Below are positions 14,912 to 24,035 of a stretch of 64,000 nt of DNA, in pieces. The position numbers and the translations under genes were made by a program. The number at the start of each line of letters is the position of its first letter. Positions within the stretch are counted from its first letter, which is position 1. The notes under the pieces are model-generated. The model ran no database searches. It was not told where the DNA came from and saw nothing but the letters and a program-made list of their open reading frames with translations. The DNA is from Paenibacillus brasilensis (GTDB taxonomy: Bacteria; Bacillota; Bacilli; Paenibacillales; Paenibacillaceae), in NCBI RefSeq assembly GCF_009363115.1, contig NZ_CP045298.1, forward strand, positions 4,027,501 to 4,091,500, given 5' to 3'.

Positions 14912-16816
14912 TTGAAAGATAAATTTAAAATAATGCTAGATGAGCAGACATACACATCTAAACCAACGGATGCTGGTGGGATTGTTAATCGTATAGTGAA
15001 GAATCCAACAGATCTTACTATCGAGGAGCTAATCCTAGCGATAGAACAAGGTAGGACGGTACTACCAGCTTTTTTGGGACATGCATATAACGGAAAGATT
15101 AGAAAGTCTAAAGAGTGTTGGAGTAGCCAACAACTGGTTTTCTTGGATTTTGACAATGAAAGCGAAGTATTTGATCCTTTACCGGAGAAACCGAACAATA
15201 AAAAGAAGATAAAAGATATTCATATGACGTATGATGAAGCGATTGAGCATTTTAAGGATATTGCTTTATTCTTATATAAGTCGTTTAGTTGCACAGACGA
15301 TCATCCTAAACTCAGAGTCGTTATTGCGTTGGACAGGGTAGTCTACAACAGAGATATAATTAGGAATATATTCACGAGATTTAAACAGTTGTATCCATAC
15401 ATAGATAGTAAGTGTTTAGAAGAAAGTCGGTTATTTTACGGTGGAACGGATGCATATAGATTTGATTTCGATAATCGACTAAACGTAGATCAGTTTTTGG
15501 AACAAGATGAGGGGAAGAAGGGGTTACATTATATCTTATCTTATAGTAATAATATTCCCCCCTTTTGCCTACCAAGTATCCAAGGTAAATCAATACAGAC
15601 CACAGATAATAATATCGAATACATAATCAATCGTGATGTTAGCTACTTACAATCAGTCATTAAACCTGTTGCAATTTCATTATCACAGTATGATTTATAT
15701 GAGTATCTCTATAAAATAGACTTCTCGACTTTACTAGGAGTCAATCATAAACACTGCTGTATGTACCATAATGACAACAGTCCTTCAGCCTTAATTAAGG
15801 TTAAAGAAGACACTGGGGATTATATGTATCATTGTTTTGGATGTGGGTTCTCAGGCAATATCATTACATGTATCGAAAAAATGTTTGAAGATAGGCAAAT
15901 AGAGATCAGGCGTGGGCAGGTTGTAGAACTACTTAAAGAAATCTATATGATTGATGATCAGCTTTCTGTATGGGGAGAGCAGCAAAAACGAGAACTCGAA
16001 TCCAATATAGCACTGTTGTTAAGCCGAGAATTAGAGGAACTGGAACCAAATCTACATAAACTGATTGTGAGGAATGTCCCCAATCTGGTGGCACTACACA
16101 ATGTAGCAATACAGAATATTACAAGTGAAAACTACACAGATAATAAAGGAAACGTTCTTTTCTTTAAGGATTTAAAAAGTATCACGGTAGCTTTAGGTAA
16201 AAGTTCTGTTGATAAAGTGGCTAAGGACATCAATTTTTATACATATTTAGGAATGTTAAATAAGATCAATCCAAAAGAGCTACCTAAGAGTTTGAGGAAG
16301 AAAGCAGTTGAATTCCAGTTAAAGAATCATTATAAGTATCAGAAAAACTTTTATTCGTTCCCTTCTTATACTATCAGTGTGCGGAGATCTGCTGAGCAGA
16401 GAGCTGTGGAATGGAAAGAGAAGGGATACACAAAAAAGGAATTAACGCGAGAGATGATTTACAGAGGTCATGGAGAAGAAGTAGCAGATACAGTTTATCC
16501 TCAGATGAAGGGTGAAAAATTCTCTGAAACCAATGTAGCTGTAGCAGATGAATTAGTTAAGATTGGCTTATCGCTTATTGAACAAAAGGGCTGGACGACA
16601 GAAAAAGAAATCCAAGAGAATTTACATTTACATTGGAAAGGACAGTCTATATACAAAGCTGGGATGATAAAAACCATTCGGGCTGAATTTCTGGAGTCTT
16701 ACGGATTGGTCAAGAAAAAGCTGAATAAAGAGTTATCCGAGAGACTAGGTATTGACGTTCCGACGAATGGTAAAGGGAATCCTTGTTATCCTCAGATTAT
16801 CTATAAAGCGGATTAG
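14912..16816 (+). CDS. primase-like replication protein with CHC2 zinc finger
   Basis: A 634-residue protein. The N-terminal ~200 residues resemble primase/polymerase-type replication domains (VFLDFDNE, then HPKLRVVIALDRVV and ESRLFYGGTD). From about residue 280 there is a DnaG-like zinc finger: C-C-M-Y-H-N-D-x-x-P-S ... Y-H-C-F-G-C-G. The C-terminal half is helical, with no helicase Walker motifs seen. The start is TTG 14912 with GGGAG about 12 nt upstream; an ATG at 14933 is possible. Co-orientation with repressor, excisionase and integrase makes it the likely replication initiator/primase of an integrative element or phage satellite. The N-terminal assignment is tentative, the zinc finger firm. 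Confidence 0.78.
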   Translation: MKDKFKIMLDEQTYTSKPTDAGGIVNRIVKNPTDLTIEELILAIEQGRTVLPAFLGHAYNGKIRKSKECWSSQQLVFLDFDNESEVFDPLPEKPNNKKKIKDIHMTYDEAIEHFKDIALFLYKSFSCTDDHPKLRVVIALDRVVYNRDIIRNIFTRFKQLYPYIDSKCLEESRLFYGGTDAYRFDFDNRLNVDQFLEQDEGKKGLHYILSYSNNIPPFCLPSIQGKSIQTTDNNIEYIINRDVSYLQSVIKPVAISLSQYDLYEYLYKIDFSTLLGVNHKHCCMYHNDNSPSALIKVKEDTGDYMYHCFGCGFSGNIITCIEKMFEDRQIEIRRGQVVELLKEIYMIDDQLSVWGEQQKRELESNIALLLSRELEELEPNLHKLIVRNVPNLVALHNVAIQNITSENYTDNKGNVLFFKDLKSITVALGKSSVDKVAKDINFYTYLGMLNKINPKELPKSLRKKAVEFQLKNHYKYQKNFYSFPSYTISVRRSAEQRAVEWKEKGYTKKELTREMIYRGHGEEVADTVYPQMKGEKFSETNVAVADELVKIGLSLIEQKGWTTEKEIQENLHLHWKGQSIYKAGMIKTIRAEFLESYGLVKKKLNKELSERLGIDVPTNGKGNPCYPQIIYKAD

Positions 16817-17096
16817 TTATGGGCTGAGAAGGTAAAATAAAAAATCCTTCTCAGAGCCTTTCTTTAGTGCATCCTTTTCTCTGAATATTCTATCATGAAA
16901 TTAAGATATTTCTTCATAGACAAGATATTTGTATGGGTAAGGACAACACCCATCATTTATAAATAAATCTATCGGGATTAGAGCGTCAGAATGGATATGA
17001 AAGGGGTGATGCGCTTGATCTAGTGCTGGATTGTTTTCACTATGAAGTAAGCCAGAATTATATAAAATAATACATATAAGAAGGAGCAGCAATTAA

Positions 17097-17324
17097 ATGA
17101 ATAGTACAATAAATATCCCTGTAAAAATGCAGGTCGATGCAGGTGTAATGTATGAATGATTCTTGAAAATTATCGAAAGAACAGAAGACGTTATGCAAAA
17201 GGTAGACTTTTCTATTAATGAGGAATTGCAAATGCTACGCAACAAAGGGAAACAAGTGGCAGAAAGCATGACAGTTCAGTTAAAGAAGATGATTAAAGGA
17301 TCAATTGATTTAAATTTAACATGA
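17097..17324 (+). pseudogene. small ORF interrupted by one in-frame TGA
   Basis: It has a good ribosome binding site (AAGGAGC at 17080-17086) and ATG at 17097. The frame codes MNSTINIPVKMQVDAGVMYE, stops at TGA (17157-17159) and then continues open for 54 codons (FLKIIERTEDVMQKVDF... to TGA at 17322), with amphipathic coiled-coil character. A TGG-to-TGA change would explain it. I recognise no family. It lies between the primase and the unknown 268-residue gene. Confidence 0.55.
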
Positions 17325-17415
17325 TTACTTAGATTTAATGAATAAATTTTGTAGAAAATAATTCGATAATCTAGGAAGTACTAGCAAGTAATATATACAT
17401 ATAAAGGGAGAAACT

Positions 17416-18222
17416 ATGAACAAAAACTTTGAAATCAAACAAAAGCTCAACGAGATTGATGATTGTATGATGCAGATGATTAGTGCTTTTGAGGATTTAA
17501 AGGCAGATCGAAAGTTCGCAGTATCACAGGCTGGTTTAATCAGAACGTCCAAGGAAGCCATAGAATTAATGACAGATGTATCTTATAGAATACCAAAAAT
17601 AAAAACGACAAGTGCCATCATTTATCTGAATAATAAGGTCAATAAGGTTGATCAATATGAAAGAGTATTTAGAAAGGCATCAAACGAAGCAAAGGCTATT
17701 TGTACATATGTACGCGACAATCTAAACGCTTTAACCAAACAGGTTAAGAATGATTTTGAGTCGAAGAAGGCTATGATGCTCGATATTGACTCCAGCTTAA
17801 AGGAAGCTTTTGAGAAGAATTATCCTAGTCTACAACACTACATAATCTTCTTCGATATGTGTCCTCTTACAAAAGATGAGTTCCTTGGACTGTTCTCCTT
17901 TAATCGGGATAAATATAGGGACGATTGGAGCAGAGTGAACTATAAAGGAACGATTGAAGCAATTGAGGATTTGCCGGATGTAATTGACGGAACTGCGTTC
18001 CTAGAATTTGCTGCTACGGATGGTGTTTTATTGAATGACAGTGCAGTTTCAGGATACCTCATACATGAATGTATTAAATTGATGAAACAACAGGGCTTTG
18101 ATGTATTGGATATGGTTCAGGATATAGTTGGACAACCGTTGCCATCATTCACAAGTACAGTGGATGAGCTTGGGAATATCACAGACATGAAATTGAATAG
18201 ACCAAATTTAAAATTAGTATAA
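17416..18222 (+). CDS. unknown protein of the mobile element
   Basis: A 268-residue protein I cannot assign. The first ~130 residues are strongly helical and probably coiled coil (NEIDDCMMQMISAFEDLKAD, ESKKAMMLDIDSSLKEAFEK). The second half is mixed alpha/beta with an acidic TVDELGNITDMK tail. There are no membrane segments, signal peptide or obvious catalytic motif. A good GGGAG ribosome binding site precedes the ATG. Its place between primase and excisionase/integrase implies a role in replication, partition or transfer of the element, which is inference from context only. Confidence 0.7.
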   Translation: MNKNFEIKQKLNEIDDCMMQMISAFEDLKADRKFAVSQAGLIRTSKEAIELMTDVSYRIPKIKTTSAIIYLNNKVNKVDQYERVFRKASNEAKAICTYVRDNLNALTKQVKNDFESKKAMMLDIDSSLKEAFEKNYPSLQHYIIFFDMCPLTKDEFLGLFSFNRDKYRDDWSRVNYKGTIEAIEDLPDVIDGTAFLEFAATDGVLLNDSAVSGYLIHECIKLMKQQGFDVLDMVQDIVGQPLPSFTSTVDELGNITDMKLNRPNLKLV

Positions 18223-18649
18223 GTATCTTGCACAAATTCTATATGATTTGGTTACTGATGAAAATTCAGGAGTAACTTTATTCTTAAAAGACGTACATGA
18301 CAACAAAACATTCAGATAAGCATGAAATCCAAGCGTCCAACAATTGGGCGCTCTAGTCTTCTCCCATAGAAGAGAACAGCAGATAAAATCAACATTTTAC
18401 AATCAGGTGTTGTATTTAAAGAGTGACCAGCAGAATTAGCATAACATAGAATGGCTTCACACAGGCGTAAATGTTGTTCTAGGGCGTATATGGTTTCGAT
18501 TAGCACAAGAGGGAAGGACTATAAATTTGGAAGCTAAGAAGACAAGCTAGAGTCTATACATAAGAAGTTGAGAAATAGCACGGCAAGATTTATGAAGCAG
18601 TTAAACAAGGAATGGAATAGGACAAATTAAAACATACATAGGAGTATTT
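18223..18649. other. intergenic stretch with one hairpin
   Basis: No gene with a ribosome binding site. GCGTCCAA / TTGGGCGC near 18331-18349 can form a tight 8-bp hairpin with a 3-nt loop but has no T run. A 64-codon minus-strand frame here looks random. Confidence 0.45.
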
Positions 18650-18662
18650 TGAGGTGAGCGTG

Positions 18663-18848
18663 ATGACTAAAACGATGGAAAGTGGAAGAGTTATGATTGG
18701 TGTGACAGATATTATGCGTAAGATGGGAATCGGGCGAGATAAGGCATATGAGTTAATTAAATCCAAGCAGTTTTACACCATAAAATTAGGAACCAGATAT
18801 CTGGTGCATGAAGATGTGTTTGAAGACTGGATGAAAGGTCGGTTATAG
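18663..18848 (+). CDS. excisionase-like HTH protein
   Basis: A 61-residue MerR/excisionase-type winged helix: GVTDIMRKMGIGRDKAYELI, then KSKQFYTIKLGTRYLVHEDVFEDW. This is the HTH_17 pattern of small Xis/DNA-binding proteins (site-specific excision cofactors or regulators). The ATG at 18663 is favoured over GTG 18654 because GAGGTG (18650-18655) lies 7 nt upstream. It sits immediately before the integrase, the classic place for an excision directionality factor. Confidence 0.85.
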   Translation: MTKTMESGRVMIGVTDIMRKMGIGRDKAYELIKSKQFYTIKLGTRYLVHEDVFEDWMKGRL

Positions 18849-18866
18849 CTGATTACAAGTAGGTTA

Positions 18867-18931
18867 AGGGAGGCTTTCATGTGGTATGATTACTTTTAGT
18901 CACATGCTTGACCTCCTTTCTTATTGTCACA
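18867..18931 (+). promoter_or_regulatory. imperfect inverted repeat between excisionase and integrase
   Basis: GGGAGGCTTTCATGTG and CACATGCTTGACCTCC face each other across a 17-nt centre (inner CATGTG/CACATG perfect, outer GGAGG/CCTCC). It could be a terminator/attenuator separating xis from int, or an excisionase binding site. There is no strong T run. Confidence 0.5.
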
Positions 18932-18946
18932 AGAAGGGAGTTTTAA

Positions 18947-20074
18947 ATGGCAGAACCTTTTGTTAATGAGAAGACAAAAAAATGGGATTTTGTTTTTGGT
19001 TATTACGATGAGACTGGGAAGAGGCGGCAAATCCGCAGAAAAGGCTTTAAGACAAAACGTGAAGCAAATGATAAGATGATTGAGCTTCAGAATGATGTGA
19101 AGAATAAAGAATATATCAGGAAAGATAACACTACACTCAATGAGTTTATGGATTACTGGCTGGATAACATCCGGGTTCATGAATGTGGCGAAACAACGCT
19201 TTACAATAACAAGTTGTATTTCAAAAATCATATTAAGCCTAAATTCGGAAAAATAAAGTTGCAAAATTTTGATTTATTGAAATGTCAAAATTTCGTGAAT
19301 GAGTTGCACAAGAAGAATTTTGCGAGGAATACAATAGATCGCATTACAACGATGGTCAAAAAAGTATTTGATAAGGCGATTGAATATGGCTTCATCAAAG
19401 AAAATCCCATGCGAAAAGTGACACTTCCCAAGCGAATAAAAAAAGAAATGTCTATTTGGACGCTGGAACAAGTGAATCATTTTCTCCAATGTACCAAAGA
19501 AGATCGTTATCATTGTGTTTATGGACTCGCTTTATTAGCAGGAATGAGACAAGGGGAGATTTTAGGGTTAAGATGGCAGGATATTGATTTTGAATCAAAG
19601 ACAATTACCATTAGACAAACGCTTGCTCATTATGGAACTCGGATCAAATCTGGAGCTAAAACCACCGCCGGGGAACGTAAAATATCTATACCTAATAAAC
19701 TGATTGGGATTCTTGAAGAACAGCGTAGGCTATATGAAGCTTACAAAGTGAAGTGGAAAAGAGAGTTTGGAGACGGTTTTGTCGATATGGATATTGTTAT
19801 TTTCAATTTAAAAAATGGTAAAACAGTGTTCCCTGCTAATTTGTCCAAGGCTTATAAAAAGGATGTTATAAGTGCCAAGCTTCCGCATATCCGTTTCCAT
19901 GATATGAGACATACCCATGCGACGATGCTGTTGGAAAAGAAAATGAATGTCAAAGTGATTTCAGAGAGATTAGGTCACAGTAAGATATCTGTCACGCTGG
20001 ATACGTACAGTCATGTACTTCCTAGTATGCAACAAGAGGTAGCTGATGAGCTTGAGCAGATGATCATGTTGTGA
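18947..20074 (+). CDS. tyrosine recombinase (phage/ICE integrase)
   Basis: A 375-residue integrase of normal length. It has an N-terminal arm-binding domain (about 1-55, KRRQIRRKGFKTKREANDK), a SAM-like core-binding domain (about 60-165) and a catalytic domain with all key residues: R in GMRQGEILGLRW, H-x-x-R in HDMRHTHAT, H in RLGHSKISVT and the nucleophile Y in LDTYSHV. AAGGGAG precedes the ATG. The gene ends 66 bp before a severed yunC gene and adjoins tandem arm-type repeats. It is therefore almost certainly the enzyme that inserted the element into yunC. Confidence 0.95.
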   Translation: MAEPFVNEKTKKWDFVFGYYDETGKRRQIRRKGFKTKREANDKMIELQNDVKNKEYIRKDNTTLNEFMDYWLDNIRVHECGETTLYNNKLYFKNHIKPKFGKIKLQNFDLLKCQNFVNELHKKNFARNTIDRITTMVKKVFDKAIEYGFIKENPMRKVTLPKRIKKEMSIWTLEQVNHFLQCTKEDRYHCVYGLALLAGMRQGEILGLRWQDIDFESKTITIRQTLAHYGTRIKSGAKTTAGERKISIPNKLIGILEEQRRLYEAYKVKWKREFGDGFVDMDIVIFNLKNGKTVFPANLSKAYKKDVISAKLPHIRFHDMRHTHATMLLEKKMNVKVISERLGHSKISVTLDTYSHVLPSMQQEVADELEQMIML

Positions 20075-20165
20075 TTTTTGTGACCTTTTTGTGACCTCAA
20101 ATGAGTTGTTGCTTAAAAACTGTTGATATAAAAGGCTTTTTTGAGGGTTCACATCATGTGTGGTG
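20075..20165 (+). other. attachment-site region: arm-type repeats and junction with yunC
   Basis: Two tandem 11-bp copies of TTTTTGTGACC (20075-20085, 20086-20096) start right after the integrase stop, as integrase arm sites do. About 50 bp further on, the sequence becomes the 3' half of yunC (from about 20141). The core crossover lies probably within or just before the yunC segment at 20141-20165. The partner junction is not found in the window. Confidence 0.7.
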
Positions 20166-20350
20166 CACTGGATGTCGGATTGCTCAATGAGCGGCTGGGA
20201 GATCGGAAAATTCTCGCCGCACGAGCTGTGGGGGTAAAGACACTGAAGGAATTGCTGGAAGCGCCGATGGAATCGGTGACGACGGAAGCCGAGCAGCTGG
20301 GGATTAAGCCAGGTATGCCAGGATACGAAGCACTTTTGAAACTAGTCTAA
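20141..20350 (+). pseudogene. yunC: 3' half of yunC (DUF1805), severed by integration
   Basis: The frame codes IMCGALDVGLLNERLGDRK, then ILAARAVGVKTLKELLEAP and a GIKPGMPG end. This matches the C-terminal two thirds of YunC/DUF1805 proteins (about 100 residues in Bacillus). The N-terminal ~30-35 residues are missing, and the upstream sequence is integrase flank rather than yunC. There is no ribosome binding site; an ATG inside the fragment (20155) is the conserved internal Met. The integrated element explains the loss. Confidence 0.8.
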
Positions 20351-20400
20351 ATAAAGTTTATACACCATGCCGCATACAAAAGTAGAGGAGCAAAAAACGA

Positions 20401-20430
20401 AAAACCGGGGCTCCTTGGCTCCGGTTTGTT
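20401..20430. terminator. bidirectional terminator between yunC remnant and mtnA
   Basis: AAACCGG (20402-20408) pairs with CCGGTTT (20421-20427), extended inward by about four further pairs over a CCTT loop. A runs on the left and T runs on the right let it serve both converging genes. Confidence 0.75.
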
Positions 20431-20499
20431 CTATGAGAAATCACTTTATCAATAAAACAATTCAGTCCTCATACGGGCAGATTGATCTGCAAGAACAGA

Positions 20500-21609
20500 T
20501 CAATCTGCAAACAAGGCGGTTAGACTGTCGCTAAAGGGAGCCTGGACAATCCCTTTTTCGGTAATGATGGCGGTAATATACTCATGAGGGGTAATATCGA
20601 AAGCCGGGTTGTAGACTTTGATGCCCTGCGGGGCCGTCCTTTTGCCAAAGCTTTCGGTAATCTCCTCCGCAGAACGTTCTTCAATGGGAATATCTGCGCC
20701 TGTTGCAGTCTGCAAATCAATTGTAGATAGCGGCGAGGCTACATAAAAAGGAATGCCATGCGCCTTTGCCAGCACAGCCAGGCTATAAGTGCCGATTTTG
20801 TTGGCCACATCGCCGTTAGCGGCTACTCGGTCTGTGCCGACAATGACGGCCTGTACCCATCCTTTGGACATTACCATGCCCGCCATATTATCACAGAGCA
20901 GAGTTACGTCAATACCTGCCTGCTGAAGCTCGAAAGCGGTCAGGCGCGCACCTTGCAACACGGGGCGGGTTTCGTCGGCAAATACTTTCAGATGGATGCC
21001 ATTCTCCTGTGCAAGGTACATAGGCGCGAGTGCTGTTCCGTATTTCGCTGTCGCCAATCCGCCTGCATTACAGTGAGTGAGGACGCCCATTCCGTCCTCG
21101 AACAAAGGTAAAGCATGGACGCCGATCTGGCGGCATACTTCCTCATCCTCTGCCTGAATGGCTACGGCTTCATGCTCCAGCCCGGCATTCCAGTCCTCGA
21201 CCTGACCACCGCCAGCTTCAGCGATGACCTCCCCGGCTCGTTTTTTCATGCGGTCCAATGCCCAGAACAGATTCACAGCCGTAGGTCGTGACGTAGCCAA
21301 ATGTCCGCAGACACCGTGTACATGCTCCAGCCACCCAGCCGCGTCTGTACCGTCATATGCGGAGGCACCCAGTACAACGCCGTAGGCAGCAGCCATGCCG
21401 ATGGCAGGTGCACCGCGTACCTTCATAGCATGTATGCCATCCCATACTTCCTCAGCTGTGAACAAATCCAGCATGACAATCGTCTCGGGCAACAAACGCT
21501 GATCCAGCATGGATAACCGGTCGCCTTTCCATACTAGCGAGGACAGAGCCTGACCAGACACTGCGGCTTTTGCAGAGGTTACTGGGGTAGATCCCTTTTT
21601 TTTACTCAT
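20500..21609 (-). CDS. mtnA: methylthioribose-1-phosphate isomerase
   Basis: A 369-residue isomerase of the eIF2B-alpha-like family. It converts 5-methylthioribose 1-phosphate to methylthioribulose 1-phosphate in methionine salvage. Visible motifs: [14 protein letters not shown], the catalytic-Cys segment [18 protein letters not shown], the catalytic-Asp segment [19 protein letters not shown] and the PEE-like C-terminal substrate loop. The ATG at 21609 is preferred (AAAGGAG 10 nt upstream); a GTG at 21615 overlaps the mtnK stop codon. It follows mtnK in one operon. The ~20-residue Ser/Lys/Thr-rich start is longer than in Bacillus homologues. Confidence 0.96.
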   Translation of the reverse strand: MSKKKGSTPVTSAKAAVSGQALSSLVWKGDRLSMLDQRLLPETIVMLDLFTAEEVWDGIHAMKVRGAPAIGMAAAYGVVLGASAYDGTDAAGWLEHVHGVCGHLATSRPTAVNLFWALDRMKKRAGEVIAEAGGGQVEDWNAGLEHEAVAIQAEDEEVCRQIGVHALPLFEDGMGVLTHCNAGGLATAKYGTALAPMYLAQENGIHLKVFADETRPVLQGARLTAFELQQAGIDVTLLCDNMAGMVMSKGWVQAVIVGTDRVAANGDVANKIGTYSLAVLAKAHGIPFYVASPLSTIDLQTATGADIPIEERSAEEITESFGKRTAPQGIKVYNPAFDITPHEYITAIITEKGIVQAPFSDSLTALFAD

Positions 21610-21614
21610 ATCCA

Positions 21615-22838
21615 CTATGCTCCTTTATTTGGGGCAGCCGTTGCTGTCCGAACAATGTCTCCCAGTTCCTGAATCGAATGCAGCTCGCGATTGCGGAGAA
21701 CCAGGGCTTTACCAATAGATAACGCCAGACGTTCGGCGGCTTCCTTAAGGTCAGGATCGGCAATTGTATCAATATCCGCTACATGCGACAGGCTGATGAT
21801 ACGGCGAATCACTTTGCAGCCTGCAAAGCCAGCCGTATCTTGCAGCACTTTCTGGAGGTACAAATCCTGATAGCCGGTCGTACGTGCCATAGGGGCGGTG
21901 ACATGCTCGTCCCATAGCTTGCGGAATCTGCTTTCAAATTGCTCCCATACCTGAATCGCTGTCTGCAAAAGCCAGTCACGGCGTTCCTGTACAGCCTTCT
22001 CGCCAGAAATCCAGCCGGGCTGGGCTGCGTAGTTTAATAGCAGGTTGGCAATGACCGCCCCGATATCAAAGCCCATCGGTCCGTAGTAGGCAAATTCGGG
22101 ATCAATGACTTTTGTAGATTCTGTTGTGACAAAAATACTTCCTGTGTGAAGATCACCGTGCAACAGCGCTTCAGTCCGTGTCAGAAACTTTTCCCGCAGC
22201 AAAGCCACTTCCAGGTGAAGGGCCTGATCTGTCCGGAGTGCCTCCGCTTCGTCTTCAATGTACTCACCGTAGTTGTTATTATCCGAGAATCGATAGGGTT
22301 CATCCAGAATAAGATCCTCCGTTATTTTGCAAAGATCCGGGTTAATAAAGCGTTTAACCAGGTCTTTTTTAGCCTGCTGATTCATGCCCAAATCGGAAGT
22401 GAAAAAGAGCGTGCGTGCCAGAAATTCTCCGATATGATCAGCAAAATGCGGATAGGTATTCCCCTCTATTAATCCTTTGCGCATGATTGTGTATGTGCTA
22501 AGATCCTCCATCACGGTCAGCGCAAGCGCGTCGTCATAGCCTAGTACGGCAGGAACCAATTCAGGGCAAATTTGGTGCTCCTGTTGAAGTGCCTCGCGTT
22601 CAATGCGAGCACGATCCAGCGACAGCGGCCAGGATTCACCTACAATTTTCACATAGGGAAGTGCCTGCTTGGCAATGATACTCTTGTCAGATTCAGAATC
22701 TGTAATATGAAAAACCAGATTCAGGTTACCGTCACCGATTTCTCGGCATTCCAGACGGGCTTCCTGACTAAAAAATCCGGGGATGTTCTTCACGAATTCG
22801 ATTGCTTCTTCTGTCGTTAAAGGATGATATTGGGACAA
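21615..22838 (-). CDS. mtnK: 5-methylthioribose kinase
   Basis: A 407-residue kinase of the APH/choline-kinase fold, phosphorylating methylthioribose with ATP. Motifs: [13 protein letters not shown] (nucleotide-binding loop), the catalytic [13 protein letters not shown] and the metal-binding [17 protein letters not shown]. The start is taken as TTG 22838, because GGAGGTGA (complement of 22844-22851) lies 5 nt upstream and the protein then starts [12 protein letters not shown] as in relatives. The ATG at 22853 falls within that ribosome binding site. The mtnK-mtnA pair is the standard methionine-salvage operon. I see no S-box riboswitch upstream, unlike B. subtilis. Confidence 0.95.
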   Translation of the reverse strand: MSQYHPLTTEEAIEFVKNIPGFFSQEARLECREIGDGNLNLVFHITDSESDKSIIAKQALPYVKIVGESWPLSLDRARIEREALQQEHQICPELVPAVLGYDDALALTVMEDLSTYTIMRKGLIEGNTYPHFADHIGEFLARTLFFTSDLGMNQQAKKDLVKRFINPDLCKITEDLILDEPYRFSDNNNYGEYIEDEAEALRTDQALHLEVALLREKFLTRTEALLHGDLHTGSIFVTTESTKVIDPEFAYYGPMGFDIGAVIANLLLNYAAQPGWISGEKAVQERRDWLLQTAIQVWEQFESRFRKLWDEHVTAPMARTTGYQDLYLQKVLQDTAGFAGCKVIRRIISLSHVADIDTIADPDLKEAAERLALSIGKALVLRNRELHSIQELGDIVRTATAAPNKGA

Positions 22839-22853
22839 CGAAGTCACCTCCAT

Positions 22854-23123
22854 AAATTGTGCACGGTAAAATAAGAAAAAATATACAATATTAAACCAAG
22901 TATTTTGATAGGATAGAAAAAGTATAACGAAAATCGGTGAAGTTTTGTACATTTTTTTTCTTTTGTTTCATCGCGATATAGGAAGGGTAATGAATAAACA
23001 GATGTCCGGCAGGTGATCATGGCATATGATCGTTACGATGCCCGCTGGTGTCTCTCCGTCAGCATGGCGGTGGATAAAGATCGTTTATGAATGTCAATTT
23101 AATAAAAAAGGAAGGGATTTATG
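22854..23123. other. divergent intergenic region mtnK / dps
   Basis: The AT-rich left part must hold the mtnK promoter. The right part (about 23005-23065) is unusually GC-rich and self-complementary: GATCAT...ATGATC, and CCGGC pairing with GCTGG. This gives a potential structured leader upstream of dps. No clear PerR box is seen. Confidence 0.4.
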
Positions 23124-23594
23124 ATGGCTAAAACAACAAGTAACTCGAAAAATACGCAAACCAATTCGGTGGAGGAACTTTTAAACCGTCAAGTCGCTAA
23201 CCTGAATGTGTTATATGTGAAAATTCATAACTATCACTGGTATGTGAAAGGCTCCAGTTTTTACACTCTTCATGTTAAGTTTGAAGAGCTTTACAATGAA
23301 ATTACATTGAAAATGGACGAGATCGCCGAGCGTCTGCTCGCATTGAAGGGTTCTCCTTCCGCAACGTTAAAGGAATATCTGGAGCTGTCCTCGATTCACG
23401 AGGCAACCGGCAGTGAAGATGCTCCGAAAATGGTACAAACGCTGATCGAGGATTTTGCAACTGTATGCGAAGAGTTTCAGGAAGGTATTGAGCTTGCAGA
23501 AAGCACCTCCGATCAACCTACCGCAGATTTGCTGATCGGCTATAAAGCGGATCTGGAAAAACATATGTGGATGCTGCGTTCCTATCTGGGGTAA
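23124..23594 (+). CDS. dps: Dps/MrgA-type ferritin-like protein
   Basis: A 156-residue four-helix Dps protein. The ferroxidase-site motif is KIHNYHWYVKG, followed by LHVKFEELYNEITLKMDEIAERLL, the inter-subunit iron ligands (His and Asp/Glu). Dps dodecamers bind DNA, oxidise Fe(II) with peroxide and protect against oxidative stress. GGAAGGG (23110-23116) suits the ATG at 23124 (7 nt) better than the one at 23121 (4 nt). The N-terminal Thr/Ser/Asn/Lys-rich tail may aid DNA binding. It has its own strong terminator. Confidence 0.94.
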   Translation: MAKTTSNSKNTQTNSVEELLNRQVANLNVLYVKIHNYHWYVKGSSFYTLHVKFEELYNEITLKMDEIAERLLALKGSPSATLKEYLELSSIHEATGSEDAPKMVQTLIEDFATVCEEFQEGIELAESTSDQPTADLLIGYKADLEKHMWMLRSYLG

Positions 23595-23683
23595 ATCAGA
23601 AGGAACTTCAGCAAAATGTCAATTCGGACAGTTTAATAGCACCCCATACAGATGGGCTGCTTTGTAATAAACCCTTTACATTT

Positions 23684-23724
23684 AAAAACGCTACTGACGT
23701 CATGCTGTCAGTAGCGTTTTTATG
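23684..23724 (+). terminator. terminator of dps
   Basis: A perfect 15-bp stem (23684-23698 with 23707-23721), an 8-nt loop and a T5 end. Confidence 0.92.
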
Positions 23725-23746
23725 GCTAAAAAAGAAATCCTACACC

Positions 23747-23931
23747 TTCAAGTTGAGCAAAAATATAAGTGTATAATGAATCTGGAGGATGTATTTGGCT
23801 ATTTGTGTGCAGGATAGAATGAACATTTTATGAAGAAAGGCGAATAACGTGCGTCTGTTGGTTGCACCCTTAAAGCTATTTATTATAAAATAGCTTGAGA
23901 ATCATTGAGAATCAGTTTAGAATGATTATAA
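23747..23931 (+). promoter_or_regulatory. suf operon promoter region with Fur/PerR-like box
   Basis: A perfect TATAAT (23772-23777) precedes the operon by ~260 bp; its -35 is poor. Further on are a 9-bp hairpin (AAGCTATTT...AAATAGCTT, about 23870-23896), two tandem TTGAGAATCA repeats (23895-23904, 23905-23914) and TTAGAATGATTATAA (23917-23931). The last differs from the PerR consensus TTATAATNATTATAA at one position, and also resembles a Fur box. Control of suf by iron or peroxide would be logical. Confidence 0.55.
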
Positions 23932-24035
23932 ATAAATTTTTAACTATTGTTCTGCTTGAAATCAGGGGGCTCCCCTGTTTAGATATACTTTCTGATTTCG
24001 ACACCACACTACAAATTTTGGAGGGTATTCCGAAT

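Noticed and set aside
22854..23000. S-box (SAM) riboswitch upstream of mtnK, as in B. subtilis
   Set aside because: No S-box core elements or terminator-like structure found in the short AT-rich leader on the minus strand.
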